A stretch of 64,000 nt of DNA from assembly GCA_907165065.1 (NCBI GenBank), contig OU015528.1, forward strand, positions 31,270,515-31,334,514, in the 5' to 3' direction. Position 1 is the stretch's first letter. Each line of letters starts with the position of its first letter. Positions 39,025 through 53,430 of the stretch are shown in pieces. Under the pieces are notes generated by a model. That model was not told the DNA's origin. It saw only the letters and a program-made list of their open reading frames with translations, and did no database searches. This stretch comes from Caprimulgus europaeus. Lineage: Eukaryota; Chordata; Aves; Caprimulgiformes; Caprimulgidae. The position numbers and the translations under genes are program-made.

Positions 39025-40036
39025 GTATGGCTACTTGAGTCACATCTGATGTATCTGTACCAGCTCTGTATAAGCTTTCAAAGTACTGGCATTAATTCAG
39101 TTATGTTTTCTGCCTGTTTAGTTGTCAGTCATCATGCTGTTAGAGTTCTTGGTCAAATGTGTGGTTCATGTGATTTTTTTTTTTAATTGCTTTTGTTTTT
39201 GTTTTTTAATCATCCTTTAAACCAAATCAAAGCTGTTGATAGAATGATTGTAATTTGTGGATTACATCAACATGGGTATAATAAATTCCCATTGACTTGG
39301 TGGTATTTTATTATTGAAAACAAATATCAATGATATGTTTGACTAGAAGTATGACGACGTGTTGCTTTCTGTATCTGCTTTTTCTATTTTTAGCTAAAAT
39401 ATCCACTCCTAAAATGTGTGCTACCTTTCAATTCTATCCCTAATGGCTTTTCATAGAAAAAGCAGCTTTCTATTTAATCATTTTGAGCAGAAATTATGTT
39501 ACTAAAACACAATACATAATTGAGTTATGAAATTCTACCTTTTTACTTGGAGCCATGATATTTTCAGTAGTTTGTGTTTGTAGTTTTTAGCTCTGTTTGG
39601 GGCTGCATTTTTACTTAAATTGTCTTACAACCTTCACCTGTGGCAATTATAAATACAAAGATGGTAGACAAATTGGAGCGATTTTCCTGGTTTTACCATT
39701 TTCCTACCACTTTTGTTTGCAAATCAGGTTTTGTTGGGGTGAGGGAAAAGCACTGCTCTGCTAACAGTTAAAAGTACCAGTCAAGAGTAACTACAAGAAC
39801 TCTTCCTTTATTCCAAAGTTATTTGGGGTACCTGTAGGCACTGTGTGTGGTTAGTTTTCTTGATTTGCCTTAAGCATTGTTAGGAGGAAAAAGGCTTCAA
39901 AATGTCAAAAATACCTTAATTTTAACTACTGAAATTGGGAGGGGTCTCCAGAGTACACGTTCATTGCCAGAACTGATATTTTTCTTACTGTTTGCATTAA
40001 CTATGTAGTTACCAGTTTTTCTTACGTTTTCCTCAG
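39025..40036 (+). other. LEMD3: LEMD3 intron 7
   Basis: No features beyond short A/T-rich tracts (T run near 39174-39205). Confidence 0.75.
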
Positions 40037-40139
40037 ATGTTCTAAGAAGTCACAGCGAGGCATGTTCTGAAAACAAAGACTTGCAGCCTTACATGCCTAT
40101 TTTACACGTGCGTGATTCTCTAATACAGCCTCAGGACAG
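40037..40139 (+). CDS. LEMD3: LEMD3 exon 8
   Basis: This 103-nt exon lies between TTTTCCTCAG and GTATGT, phase 1 to 2. It encodes [20 protein letters not shown] then [14 protein letters not shown]. This is the start of the nucleoplasmic C-terminal region that folds as a winged helix in MAN1. Confidence 0.96.
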
Positions 40140-40343
40140 GTATGTTCTCACTAGGAGTACTGAATTTCCTTGTGTGTAAGTAAGCAAAAATAGTAAAAAT
40201 AAATTGTTAATTAACAAAGTTAATTTAAGAGATTCTTATTGACGCTGGTGGGGGGGAAAACCCCTTGGTTTTCTTATATGCTGGATGTCAGCTTTGCGGG
40301 TTGTTATAGTGCTAACTTTGTCATTCTTGCTTCAATTTTTAAG

Positions 40344-40522
40344 GAGGAAAATGAGGAAAGTCTGGAACAGAGCAGTTGACTTTCTTGCAGCAAATGAATC
40401 TAGAGTTCACACAGAGACACGAAGAATAGGTGGTGCTGAATTCTTGGTTTGGAAATGGATGCAGCCTTCTGCGGCATGTGACAAAATTTTAGTAATACCA
40501 TCGAAAGTGTGGCAAGGCCAAG
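40344..40522 (+). CDS. LEMD3: LEMD3 exon 9
   Basis: This 179-nt exon lies between TTTTTAAG and GTATTG, phase 2 to 1. It encodes the core of the winged-helix (MSC, MAN1/Src1 C-terminal) region, with [33 protein letters not shown] and [12 protein letters not shown]. The intron before it is only about 200 bp. The ORF that begins at 40285 is this exon with intron on both sides. Confidence 0.97.
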
Positions 40523-42369
40523 GTATTGAAGTTTAGTTATGTTTTGCAAATATAATTGTTTTAATTTCTGCATCTAACTTCTAAATGGTATTTTGTTGCT
40601 ATAACTGAATGTTCTCTCACACCTTTATTGTTATGACTTTAGTGCTATTTCTCTATTATCTATTTCTCTGTTATCTTGTTCAATAGACTTACTTTTTCTG
40701 TGCATTCAGTCTGATGTGTTTTCAAGCAAAATTAGCTTTACTGTTACAGCTACTGCAGAAGTACAGCAGAGGGCATGTAGCCAAAATGAGTTGCTTGTTC
40801 CTTTTCATTAATTTCAAAAAAATACTCTCTAGTTGGTCAAATTCTGACATGCCTTTATACTTACTGGAAGTAATGTAATTGGTTGTATCTCGTGGCAGGT
40901 AAATTTGAGCTTGTAGACTTGAGTTTTCCACTATTATCAGTCAGATACCTAAAGGTGGAGTTCGGAGGAAGAGATGTTTTTTTATTTTGAAAGGGAAACT
41001 GCTGGGACAAAAGACTCCTCAATCGGCAAAGCATGGATTTTGAGCATTTCCTAGTAGTGCTTCATTTCTGTCATAAATGTTTTTCTACACTGTGCATTTG
41101 TATTTCAAGCTCTGTGGTGCAGCAAAGCATTTGGTTTAATAGAGGAGGCTGTTGTCATACGTGAATTTTCCAGTGGTCTGTCACTTTTCACCTTTTTCAT
41201 GGAGCCAAGTGGCAAAAATCCAGCAGGTTTGCATTTGCAGTGGTCATCTTTTCCTAGTTCTTTTTCTTTCTGCCTTTATTCATGTTAAGTAAGCTTCAGT
41301 TTTCAGGGTGGTGGGTTGGGGGTTTTTTTGTCAATGAAAAATGTTGCAATTAAAAAAAAAAAAAGGTCATTTCTATCAATGTCTGAGTGTGAAGGTAAAT
41401 GTTTAAAGTGAAATCTTAATTACTAATTGTTGACAAAGAGCTTCTTTGTGGCCTTGGTACATTTATGCTATAGCAAGCTTGATTGCCTGAGTAAAAGTAC
41501 TGCTAACATTCTGGTTTTGTCCCAGGTCACTTTCATGTTTTCATAAGTTCTATGTATGCTTTCAGCCCTTGGGTCCCAAGTTTTGCTTTTCTATTCAAAC
41601 CAAAAAACAGAACAATTCTCTTTGTCAACTTGAAAAGCCAAATATTTTGAGACATTTGCAGATACTTGGCATGTTACCTGATGAGGGTCTTGGTAGTCTT
41701 GGGACCCATTTCTTGTTTGTCTATGCAAAATATTATGTTGGGATATCGTTCTATATTTCTCAAAGTTATGCTACTAGTTTTAGCATTGTGTTTCTAATTT
41801 TAAATCATTCATTGGAAATGAGGGCTGCCTTTTCTGAAAATACCTTGTGAATATTGCTGCAGGCTTGAGGTTCTGCAGTCATTGTCTTGCAGTAGTCGTA
41901 ACGTGGCATTCTGTGACAACTGTATTACATTATTTCAGTTTCTCAAAATTTTAGTTAGCAAGATGTGAATAGTAACTTTATTATGCAAGTTGCAGAGCCT
42001 TTTCTTTCTAGGACATTGTCCATTAGGGATGTGCAAGTGCTTTAGGTGCAGTGCAGAAATAGTGGTTTTTGTCACCAGCTGTCTCTGTTCCATCTCTGTA
42101 ATACTGTCATGATCGATTTTTTCCAAACACTGAAATTGAACATAGCTTCTGCAGGCTATGTATATTATAAAGCTGAATCTTCTGCGTGGTTTATTGTTCA
42201 GTACAGGCTGTGAAGCATGACACTCCAGTTCTGGAACCTTCTCATTTACTGCTCATTTGCTCTCAGTTTTCTTGTCCTGTTTGATTGCAATGTAAGTCAC
42301 TCCATAACATTCTGTCCTGTATTAGAAATCAGACTGGATTTCCCTTCATCGGGAAGACTTCTCTCTGTG

Positions 42370-43353
42370 TGTTGTGGTTTAAGCCCAGCTGGCAACTAAG
42401 CACCACATGGCCACTTGCTCGCTTCCTCTCCTACTCCCGGTGGGATGACAAGGAGAAAAGTATAATGAAAGGATCATAGGTTGAGACAAGGACAGGGAGG
42501 GATCACTCACCAATTATGATTATGGGTAAAACAGACTCAGCTTGGGGAAAAACTCTTGATTTGTTACCAATCAAATCGGAGTAGGATAATGAGACATAAA
42601 ACATAACCTTAAAACACCTTCCCCCCACTCCTCCCTTCTTCCCGGGCTCAGCTCTGCTCCCAATTTCTCTACCTCCTCTCCTTGAGCAGCGCAGGGGGTT
42701 CTGGTCAGTTTGTCACACGTTGTTTCTGCTGTTCCTTTCTCCTCAGGGGGAAAACTTCTCTTCCCCAGCTCCAACGTGGAGTCCCTCCCACGGGAGACAG
42801 TCCTCCATGAACTTCTCTGACCCGAGTCTTTCCCATAGGCTGCAGTTCTTCACAAACTGCTCCAGTGTGGGTCCCTCCTGCAGGATGCGGTCTTTGAGGA
42901 ACAGACTGCTCTAGTGTGCGCTTCCCACAGAGTCACAGCCTTCTTCAGGCACAGCCACCTGCTCTAGTGTGGTGTCCTCCACAGGCTGCAGGTGGGTCTG
43001 TGCTCCACTGTGGATCTCCATGGGCTGCAGGTGGACAGCCTGCCATCTCACCATAGGCTGCAGGTGAATCTCTGTTCTGGTGCAGCTCCTCTTCCTTTTT
43101 CCTTACTGACCTGGGTGTCTGCAGAGTTATTTCTCTCACATCCCACTCCTTTCTCTGCTGCAGGCTTGTTTGCAGCAACTTTTTCCTTTTCTTAAATATG
43201 TTATCACAGAGACACTTCCACTGTTGCTGATGGGTTCAGTCTGGGTTGGAGGTGGGTCCACCTTGGAGCCAGGGAAGCTTCTAGCAGCTTATCAGAGGAG
43301 CCACCCTTGTGGCCCCCTCTGCTACCAAAACTCCACCACACAAATTCAACACA
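42370..43353 (+). mobile_element. Solo LTR of an avian endogenous retrovirus (second copy)
   Basis: This is a 984-bp element starting TGTTGTGGTTTAAGCCCAGC and ending CACCACACAAATTCAACACA. It is the same family as 20763-21720, but closer to the common form I know from Neoaves, with GGCAACTAAGCACCACATGG near its start and CTGACCTGGGTGTCTGCAGA near 43107. The middle (about 42770-43080) is made of degenerate modules of the type GGGTCCCTCC...GGCTGCAG. There is no internal retroviral coding region. The flanks CTGTG and CAGTG could be a worn 5-bp target duplication if the LTR ends at 43351. Confidence 0.87.
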
Positions 43354-43696
43354 GTGATAGCTCAGGTGCTGCTTTGCTACATGCAAGACTCAACATAACA
43401 GTAGTTTCCAAAACTTCCTAGAAAGACAGCTACCGTAGTAGCTACTGTTAGGTACCATCTGAATTTGAGCATCTGATACCTACTTTAGCAGAGACAGAAT
43501 AACTTTATCTCTCAGCTGTGGTGTTTAGCTGTATGTTGCCTAGAGTACATACTTAAGACTCTATACTTTCTATTCAATAGGATATATTAAGTTCTATCTT
43601 GTTTCATTTCTTTTAATAGCATTTTTCCTAGTTTTCTCGTTATGTTTGTAGTTTGGCAAAGATCTTTAAAGAATTGAAATTGCATACTTTGACTTC

Positions 43697-43821
43697 AGGG
43701 TCAGCTTGGACAGGGCTAAGAGCAACCCGATATAGTTGAAGATGTCCCTGCTCACTGCAAGGGGGTTGGACTAGATGACCTGTAAAGGTCTCTTCCAACC
43801 CAAACAGTTCTATGATTCTAT
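43697..43821 (+). mobile_element. CR1 LINE 3' end fragment
   Basis: About 125 bp of CR1 3' terminus in + orientation: CAGCTTGGACAGGGCTAAGA, GTTGGACTAGATGACCTGTA, TCTTCCAACCCAAACAGTTC and the ending TTCTATGATTCTAT. Strongly 5'-truncated. Confidence 0.9.
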
Positions 43822-46800
43822 TACTCTAAGAGAAGGGCATGGAAATAGGGGTGGCTGACATGACATAGGTCATCTGGGCTTTGTATGTCTTGGTAGTCAA
43901 CAGTCAAAGGCAATTTTCACGTGCAGAGACTCTGTTTTGCGTTCCCTATTTTCATACGTCTGTTGGAAATACTTCCATTTTGTAAGTCTTGTACGTTTTG
44001 CACAGCTGTTTCTTTCCTCATGTTAGGAATTCTGTATGTGGTGGTTTTTTCATTTTTGTAAGTATAAATCAACTGAAACTTAAAATAAACTGAAATTAAG
44101 TTCATCCTCTACTTGTGATGTTTGAATATAGAAGTTCATAAATCTAAATACTCTTCAAGACTACTAGGTCCTGAACAAAACTCAGTACATATAAAATCAG
44201 AATGAATTACTGGGTTTCAATCTTGTGAATAAATTTTAAGGTCACAGTTTTTTTTAACCTTCTGAGATCTGGTAGTGCTCTGTGGCACAGCACAGTGCCT
44301 AGAGTATGCGCAATTGGAGAAAGTCTCTTGACCTGCCAGTGTGTGCTAGGGTATTGGTAGATGATACCATGCCTTTTAAATGCGGGACCTGTAGCATGCA
44401 TTAAGATCTAGACTCTGCTGTCTTTTAATGTCTAGAGTTCAAGCATTACTGTGGCATTTTGTCCAGTCCTTTAGGATGCAGCCTGTGTTTTGACAGACAG
44501 TTTGGGATTTATTATTTTTTTTTTTTACTAGATCAGAATAAAGTCTAGTGTACTTCCTTTGAAATATTATCTACTGGATACTGTAGACGTATCTGTCAAA
44601 AAAAAACAAACCCCAACAAACCAGTGGGTAGGTAAGCTCATTGTAGGATGACAGACAAATATGAGTGATGTTTTGAAAACAGTTGACAAGAGAATTGTCA
44701 ATTGAAAAACAGTCTTGATCATGCCAAAGTGTAATTTAATTAAAACAGTGGGAAAAAATACTTTTCTAATGTGTTCAGTTTGCTTTTGAAAGAACAGATA
44801 CACTACTGTTGTCTGACGATGCCTCTGATAACCGGAGCTCTAAAGAAAAATAGGTAGGCAGAGCTCCAGTGTAGCTAACAGCAGTAGTAAGTTCCTTGAC
44901 AATTCTGGAGATGAGATAAAGAGGTTCTCTGAAGTACCACTCTAGGATGATATTTCATCCTGCAGCATGGAAGATAACCTGTTACCTTGGGTGAATGACA
45001 CCCTTCCTCCCTGGCTTGTAAGAATATAATCCTTTCTCCATGATTCTTTAAAAAAAAAAAAAAATCTATTCTTGACTATTGCAAGAAAACTGTAGATTTT
45101 TTGCTTGCTGTGAAATGTTGTATCCATCTCGTGCTGAACTTAACTGTATTGAACCCCTATTCAATCACATTCTTCTCTCTTAATAACTCTAGTAGTATCT
45201 TTCCTGTTTCCTGAACAACCTCATATTGTGTGAAAGTGCGTAACTCAACATTTTCAACTAAATGTTTTATCTTTTTGTTCTTGCCTTTGATACGAAGGAT
45301 TAGTACTTAATAAATTAGTGATCTGTGGCTTAACGTGAATAAATCTATTCTTCAGAAACATGGTTACCTATATTTGATGCAAATCTTCAATCTTATCAGG
45401 TACGTCAAATCAACATCTAAAGACCTGTTAGGCTGTTTTATAGCCCATGGTGGTGACACTGTGCAATCCTTTTAGCAACAATACAACAGTAATTCAAGAG
45501 GTATAGAAAGTTGTGCTATGGTTTCTTAGGTGTTCATTTTCTAAGTCTGCACAAGAGCCACTTCTTCCATCATAGATGTATTGCAGTGATAAGAAGGGTT
45601 ATTAAAAGCACACGCTTTTAGCTGCTGCTGCTCTTTGAATCTGGAATGACACAGTCACATTCAGTTTAAGGCAATAAACCAAAGTACGTTATGATTGAAA
45701 TACAAAGGAGCTTCCCTTTTCTGAAGGTGCTCGTTAGTCCCTAAAGGGAATTTATGAAAGTCCTCAAAATTTTCTTGTCTGCGCAGAGTTGTGCTTCTGC
45801 TTTCTTAGTTCATCTCCATCTTTTTACCCCCATCTTGTGAGTCTTACTGTTGAGACCCCTTTAGGAAAATAAATGGCATGTGAGGTGCTTGGTTAACTAT
45901 GGTGTGGCTTAGACTGTTGTCCTGCAGGAATGTCTGCTTATGCCTTTATTGTGAGGAGAATATTTTCTATGCTCCACACATTTTCAAATTTACTGTAATC
46001 TGAATAGGTTTGTCACTTACACTTGCTCTTTTTGCGGGAGTGGGAGAATTAATTGTTATAGATGTGTAATGAAGTTCAAGAGACATCTGTTAACTACACA
46101 GTTTTCAATTTTGCTGTGTAGGTACAGCATTATTTTTAACTTGCCTGTGTCTTCCTTAGCCTCCCCTTTTGGTCCCATTTCTGGTATACATTTTAATGCT
46201 TATTACTCTGCTAGCATTAATTTTGTACCTCGCTGATTTCTGTGGTCATTTTTTTTTTCCTTATACATAAAAAGCTCCATCCAAGCTGCAAAACTTTCTT
46301 TTAATTTACAATGACTTTGAAACATTTTGAGAAAAAGCAGAGTTCGTCTTTATTTTCATATGCTGCACTGCCCTGGGCACACTTGCTCTACTAGTATGAT
46401 GTTACGTTAAGTTGGTAGCAGATTAGTTTTGTACTGGTGGTGTGCTCTGGCTGAAGTCATCCCTGCAAGTACCTGACATCTTCCAATCAAAAGGACATTA
46501 AGATTATTGGAAACTGGAGCAGGCAAAGCTTGGTTTTATATAGCTACACTAAAGTGTGAATTCCCAATTTAGTTATTCTTGCAGAGCTCAATAGTGTAAG
46601 CTGCTGCCTTAAGCAACAGCATGGGTTTTTTTTTTTTTGAGCTCATAAACAACTTGCAGAAATGTTGATCCTTTAGGCCTAGGGTCTTTGCATATAACTG
46701 CACCATTCTTTATCCTTGGATTAATACCATGTGCTGAATAAACCTAGCTATTAATAATCAGCACATAATTTGCTCAACCCCACACCTTTTCAGGTCCAGG

Positions 46801-48546
46801 TCCATGACTAGGCCACCCCAGATCACCTTCTCCAGTATGGTGTGGTGCCCCAGTGTACAATATGCTGGTGACATTTCACCCCCCCCCTCCCTTGATCTGC
46901 TGGAGCCAACCTACATGAGTAAGGTAAGTCCGTTTATTTTTCAATGTTGCTTAGTTCTGTAAAGTTTTTATTGTATACCCTATGTTTAATTTTTAATCAA
47001 GGGCAAAAAAACTTTACAAAACCATGTGCTATTGAAAAAGGACTTGTCCTTAAACTATAGGCAGCTCAGAGATAGATGCAGTGTCACCAGCATATTTAGA
47101 AACCTATTCCCAAGAAAAAACAGTTGTTACAGGTGTTGGTGACTTGGACTGTGTGTGCCTATATTGTAATAAGAGCATTTCTTGCTATTTGGTTCCATGT
47201 TAGATTTGGAGACCACCTTCTCTAATTTCTAGTTGGCAACTGTATTTTTTTTGCTTTAGAAATTTACATAAGAAGCAAGTTTGTCTATGCCACATCGGCA
47301 GGCAGTGACTTTTATCTTGGTTAGTGCTTGTCTTCACATGCAGTGTCTTTCACGTGACTTAATTTCTTCTATGTGACATGGTTTTTGTTTCAGTGACATA
47401 CAGAAGAGCAGCAGTGTTAATGTATTTTGGATACACTTGCAAGATTTTATTTTAAAAGGTCAGCAGTAAGCAGCACAGACCTGTAGTGTCATCTGCCCAA
47501 AACTGAAACTTCCAACACTTAGAATGTAACATCTTCAATCTGTCAAACTTTTCCAAAGTAGGGATTGCAAAGGAGGAGCTTTAGCATGGGTTTGGAACAT
47601 CATTTTGTCTTGTTGAGATTTTTAATCTTATCTTTAAACTCTTGAACCTACTTATCTCAAGTCTTCAAAGTAAAACTTCCTTTAAGCTTTGGAAGTTGTT
47701 TAAACAGGTTGTCCCCTTCCATTTCTGTTGCTGCTTTGTTGGCCCTTCTCAAGGCGTGGAACAACCTTATCTCAATCTGAAGGGCTTCTTTATTCCTTTT
47801 CTCATGGTGCAGTCTTCTGTTGCGGCTTCCACAAGTAGAACTTGTGAACATTGGAGAAGTTAATACTTATTTTAGAACTCTGGAATGCATTTCATGGGAT
47901 TGTTCAGCTTCGGAAGAGTTACTGTTATTTTTAATTTCCATTTTTCTTCTTACATCTTTTATCTTCTAGTACGCTTCATTTCAGATTTCTGCAAGCTTCT
48001 GATCATGTGTAGAGCATTTAGGTTTCAAAAGCTCTCTCCTTGTAGTGTGCTACTTGGCAGTTGTTACTGTGATACAGATGCAATACAACATCCATCTAAA
48101 TGTCTCCTTATTTCTTAGTCAGATGCGCAGTAAATTGTCCCAAAAGTGCAATCAGTTAAAATTCATCAGGCAGCTAGAACTGGTTAACCTGTAGCTCAAA
48201 ATTTGCTCCAGATATTAAGAATATATCTCTTTTAATGGAGATGTAATGCAAATGCTTTCTCTTCAACTATATGGCATTTTTAAAAATATCATTAAATCCT
48301 TCCATATACTATGGCCTAGATATAAGAGAGTGCATTATTTTTTTTTTTAAATGTAGAAGTTGTAAATGTAAAAAATTCAGTTAAGTGTGGTACATTTTGT
48401 TCGGTGCAGTAGAAGACTGTGGGGAACTTTAATTTGCTTGAAGCTTTTTCATATATGAAGGAAAGTATTCTTTTGAGTAAAACCAGAAAGGTATTAATGT
48501 ATAAAATTGACACTTGGTAACTAGGAGCTATTGTGCCTGTCAATAA

Positions 48547-48657
<111 letters not shown>

Positions 48658-51181
48658 TAAGTAAAACCAGCAGTCTATCTATGTATATTCCTGTATCCTT
48701 TTGGAAGGGTCCATTTCTTTCCTCTGGCAGGGGTTTGGAAGAAGTGAGTAAACACTAATACCTTAAAAGAAACAAATGGATTATTAAAAAAAAAAAAAAC
48801 CACAACAAAATAAATCTGCCTCTTAACATCTATGAGAAGACATAAATGATATTACTGTCTGTCTTCTGTCCTTCATTATCTTGTTCTTTGTCTTTGGGTC
48901 ACTTCTTGAAGAGTGTGGCATTTAGTCAAACTGCTTAGAGCAATGACTGATATTTCCCTATTAATTAATTTTTGTAAATGTTCAAGTATATCAGCTGACA
49001 GGGGACACTCATGTGGCCTAACAACACACTAAGTTTCTGAAGTATTGTTAAGTATTCTGGAGCATTTGGACTATTACAGAGCTTGCACAGTTTGCATTTA
49101 AAAGGCGGAATTTAAATAATTTTTGACAGTGTGACTGCCTAGTTTTGAAGCAAATGGATTTTTGTAGTGGGAAGATCTTAAGCAAGTTAGTGCAGAGTAC
49201 TGTCTTCTAATGCTCAGATATAATATTCTGAATTATGTACCATGTATGAATAAGGCACAAGCCTTGTTTCACATGCCTTGAGTTAAGGAAGAATTTTTTT
49301 TGGTAGTTTTTTAAAGCTTCACCAACTGTCCTTTTATATCTCCATTGCCTGTGGACTAGATCGTGTTAGGAGACTAGTTAGGGGACTAACACAAAGGTTA
49401 TGCCAGCTAATCCTTTGTAATCTTTGAAGCCTGGTTTGTACAGTCTAGAGAGAGACTACAATAACTCCTGAATAAACTGAAGTTGTTTATTCCCTTATGT
49501 GATTATATAAAGGAAAAATTAAGATGCTAATAGTGTCTTACAGAGTAAAAGGGAGATGCTAAATGGGACTGAAGAGTTTAAGAAGTTGAGTGGAAAAGAA
49601 AAGCTATTGATTAGAATAGGGAATAACAGGAGGAGGAGGGGACACCAGAGTATGGACATAAGTGATTGCAAAGCTTGGATATATTTCTTCAGCGCTGTTT
49701 TTATCCACACTCCATTTTTTTAGTGCCTTGCCTTATCAGTTGGAAAGCTGATAGCTAATTTAGCTGAGGACAGTGTTATCCCTAACATAGAGAAGTCCTC
49801 TAAAAACTGTTTTTCTCAATGACTTTAAGACTTAATGCCATCATGGGCACAGACCCCAGCTGTGGCTTATTTCATAACTTTCAGGTTGCTTAGGATGACC
49901 AAGACTGAAATTTTAAGCATTGTTCTTGAGGCAAATTGATCATCCTGTAGGAAGATGAAATAAAAGATGAGGTTTGAGATTTTTGGGCTAGATCAACATA
50001 CTTATTGGCCTTGCTACAAAGGAGACTTCATGAGCTATATTGGTTAGTCTGAGTAGTGCTGAAATAAATCCATTCCTGAAGCTTCACTGTAATATATATT
50101 GCTATGTTTTATTGGTTGCTTTCTTGTTTCAAAATGTTAGCTGTTCAAAATGTCTGCTGTTAATGGAACTAGTAACTGAGATGCTGGTTTTGTCAGAACA
50201 CTCTCCCTGTATAGGCTATATCTTTGCTGTAAACTTCAGTGTTTTTCAGTACTGACCCAGTCTATGCCCAACAAGTGTGCTAAAAAAAAACCCAACTCAC
50301 ATTCATTGACTAGGATTTGGTCTCTGTTGACACTTCTCTTTAGTGTCTTATGTCCAGTCAGATATTTTGAACAATTCAGCTTCTAATACATTCACTTTTT
50401 GAAGACCTTTTCTTTTGGAAATTGACCTAGCTCTTGTTACTGGACTGCTGGATTGTAGTCATAGTGGGATACTTCATCCCATTCCATATTGCACACTCCC
50501 AGACCATTCGTCTTCCATGAGCTGTCTTGCAGAGAACTGCTGCTTAAGGAAGTACTTTTTATCACACTCTTGGGATAATCTTAAAAACAAACAAACAAAA
50601 CAAAAATGCTCAGTGCAAGAAAAACTACTTTATTCAACTGCTTGTGTCAAAAGAGAAAGGAGGTTTATGCTTTTGTCCCAGATCTGGAAGGGATGAATGC
50701 CTTCACTCACCACCTAAGGCACAGAGAATGTACCAGTGTGTATGATTAGATTGGCAAATACTGTTTGAACATTTGCCATGGGTGCAAGGGTTGTTTAACA
50801 AAATGAGTTTTTAGCTGCTCTTTAAGTCAAGCAATTGTATACTAGCAATAAATAACTAAGTACTTTTCATCAGTATGCCAGTAGCTGATAAAAGCAGCCA
50901 TCCATAATAGAGATCTGTTCTCTTGACCTGAAAATCACCTGGGGAGTATACCAGTTAATTTGTATTTATCAATGGAAACGGGGTAAATAATCATCATTCT
51001 ACTGCTAAAAGTCAGAGAACTTACCTGGACATTGTGAACCCTCAGGCCACAGCAGCAGATTTAAACTTGGGTGTATGTTCTAGGCACTTACTATGCCAGA
51101 CACAAACCTGTTTTTTAAAATATCAATCTAAGCATCATTTGGATAAGCCCATTGCATTTCTCATCTACCACTAATTCAGTA

Positions 51182-51232
51182 AAAAGAATGGTTCATGAAA
51201 AAGAATGGTTCATGAAAAAGAATGGTTCATGA
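51182..51232. repeat. Three perfect copies of a 17-bp unit
   Basis: The unit AAAAGAATGGTTCATGA occurs three times head to tail without mismatch. It is a minisatellite-like local expansion inside intron 10. Confidence 0.9.
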
Positions 51233-51633
51233 AGCATGGGTGACATTCCTGCAAGACTCATATTGACAGCTAATAGAACATACATGTGCAGGATCAGGGA
51301 AGGGCAAGTCATTCCTGTTGGGAGCCTATTTCATTATGGAAAATCAAGCTAGTTGATAACTCATGATGTTTCAAGTCCCAGGTCTGCAAAACACAAAAAG
51401 CAGAGTAGACTGAGAATGCACTCCTGCTTGATTTGCAAACAGGAAACGAACACTTGAGAGTAATGCAGTGACTTCAGTATTTGGGAAGAACACACCGCAG
51501 AAAAGACGATTGCCTACTCTTAACGACATGATCTCTTACAGTAGCTGGCTTTTTGCTGATGACAACATGCTTCTCAAGAAAATCTGGACATGAGTCCTGG
51601 GCTGGGAGGGAATGCACCAAAGTCAAGATTTCA

Positions 51634-51679
51634 TACAATCATAGAATAGTTTGGATTGGAGAAGGCCTTTAAAGGTCCT
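51634..51679 (-). mobile_element. Very short CR1 3' tail, minus strand
   Basis: CAATCATAGAATAGTTTGGA followed by TTGGAGAAGGCCTTTAAAGG is the reverse complement of the last ~45 bases of a CR1 element. The rest is absent, so either extreme 5' truncation or later loss. Confidence 0.75.
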
Positions 51680-53116
51680 GGGTTTTGCAACTTGGATTTA
51701 CTTTATTTCCCGAACATTCTGAGCACAGCATGTTATTTAGAAAATACCGTTGTTTGCAGTGTTAGAGAAGGGGAAGGAGACTTGTATATTCTCTTCATTT
51801 TGAGCTATCTAGTAAATGAAAAACTTTTTTCTTCCAACTTGAGAAGGGTGCATCTTCTCCTAACTTCTGCAGCATTTTAAAATGTTTTGCACTGGGAAGT
51901 CGCTTTCCCAGTAGGACCTTCATTTGTATCTTCTTTGCACCCCTGTGTCCCCCTCCCACTTCTGTTTGCTTGTTTATGTATGATCTGCCTGTGTAAGGGG
52001 TATCAACTGGAAAGTCTGATCCTCTAACCAGTCAAGGTCAAATGACAGAAAAAAATCTGACATTCCATGTTGCCACGGGTCCCTCAAGTGGTGTGTTAGT
52101 GCCCTGCTCAACAGACTTAAGTAGTGTCCCATACCAATTAACTTCCCTATGTACATTGCAACCCCCTGCCACTTTTTTTTTTTTCATTAATAAGGAGGAA
52201 GGTACGTCAAATATTTCAAGAATTTTTGCCTTATGTAGAGAAAACTCGTTAAAACTGTCCAAAGCTCTTGATAGTATTATTGAAAGAGTAAGTTTGTTGT
52301 GTTTTGTGTAAAGACTATTCAGGCAGGCTTAAAGGTGTATTAAGGCTGTCAAAATTGATTTCACTCTGCTTAGATTTATTTTATTAGGACCAGATAGTTC
52401 CTGCAGTACCTTCACAAAAATACATAGACTTCTGTCTTCTCTAATGATGTACCTAGAGATTCATTAGTCTTGACAATATTTTTTGTGAAGAGCCCTCAAA
52501 ATTGCAATCTGATTTTAACAACTTCTATTTGTGGATCTAGATTGGAATGTTCTGTCAGTACCCTATGAGACCAATGCAATTTGATGCTCTGTTTGGGATA
52601 GTGAGTAACTATTTCAGTGATGAGCAGTGTCTGAATAGCTGAAAAGCTCCTTCAGCCTGCTGAAGCCTGATGTGTAATGTTGCTTCTGTGACTGCTGGTG
52701 GCCATGGTACAGGAAAAGGGTGGAGGCCTTTGTGCTGTTGTCTTCCCCTGCTCTTGTTTCACTGCAGCAGGAATGGCCTAGAGGTGGCCTTCTCCTTGGA
52801 ACAACAGTCAGCCTGTCCGCGCAGGTGTGGAAAGACGAGTTGATGACTGCTTGCAGTTTCAGACAGGAAGGTGTTGGCAAGCAGCTGGAAGGGGAGGACA
52901 AACCTCTCCAAGTACAGACTATTCCTTTTGATTCTTACAGTTGAATTTTCTACAGTGGACTGTAGGACCCAATTTTCTGAATATTCAGTAGGTACAGTAC
53001 TAAATCTGTCCCAAAGGCATTAACAGAAAATGACATCAAGTTACAGAGAAACCAAACTCATTGAGGAAGGATGAGATTGTTGTAAATGTTTTAAAAATTT
53101 TTCATTGTTTGCATAG

Positions 53117-53222
53117 GGAAATAGGTGATCACTGGCATCTAGCAATTCAAGAAGCAATCCTGGAGAAATGCAGTGATAATGATGGAATTGTTCATATTGC
53201 TGTTGACAAAAATTCACGTGAG
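53117..53222 (+). CDS. LEMD3: LEMD3 exon 11
   Basis: This 106-nt exon lies between TTTGCATAG and GTGAGT, phase 2 to 0. It encodes [20 protein letters not shown] then [15 protein letters not shown], the first half of the C-terminal UHM/RRM-like domain that contacts SMAD2/3 in the mammalian protein. Confidence 0.97.
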
Positions 53223-53241
53223 GTGAGTGTCTTTCCAATAA

Positions 53242-53430
<189 letters not shown>

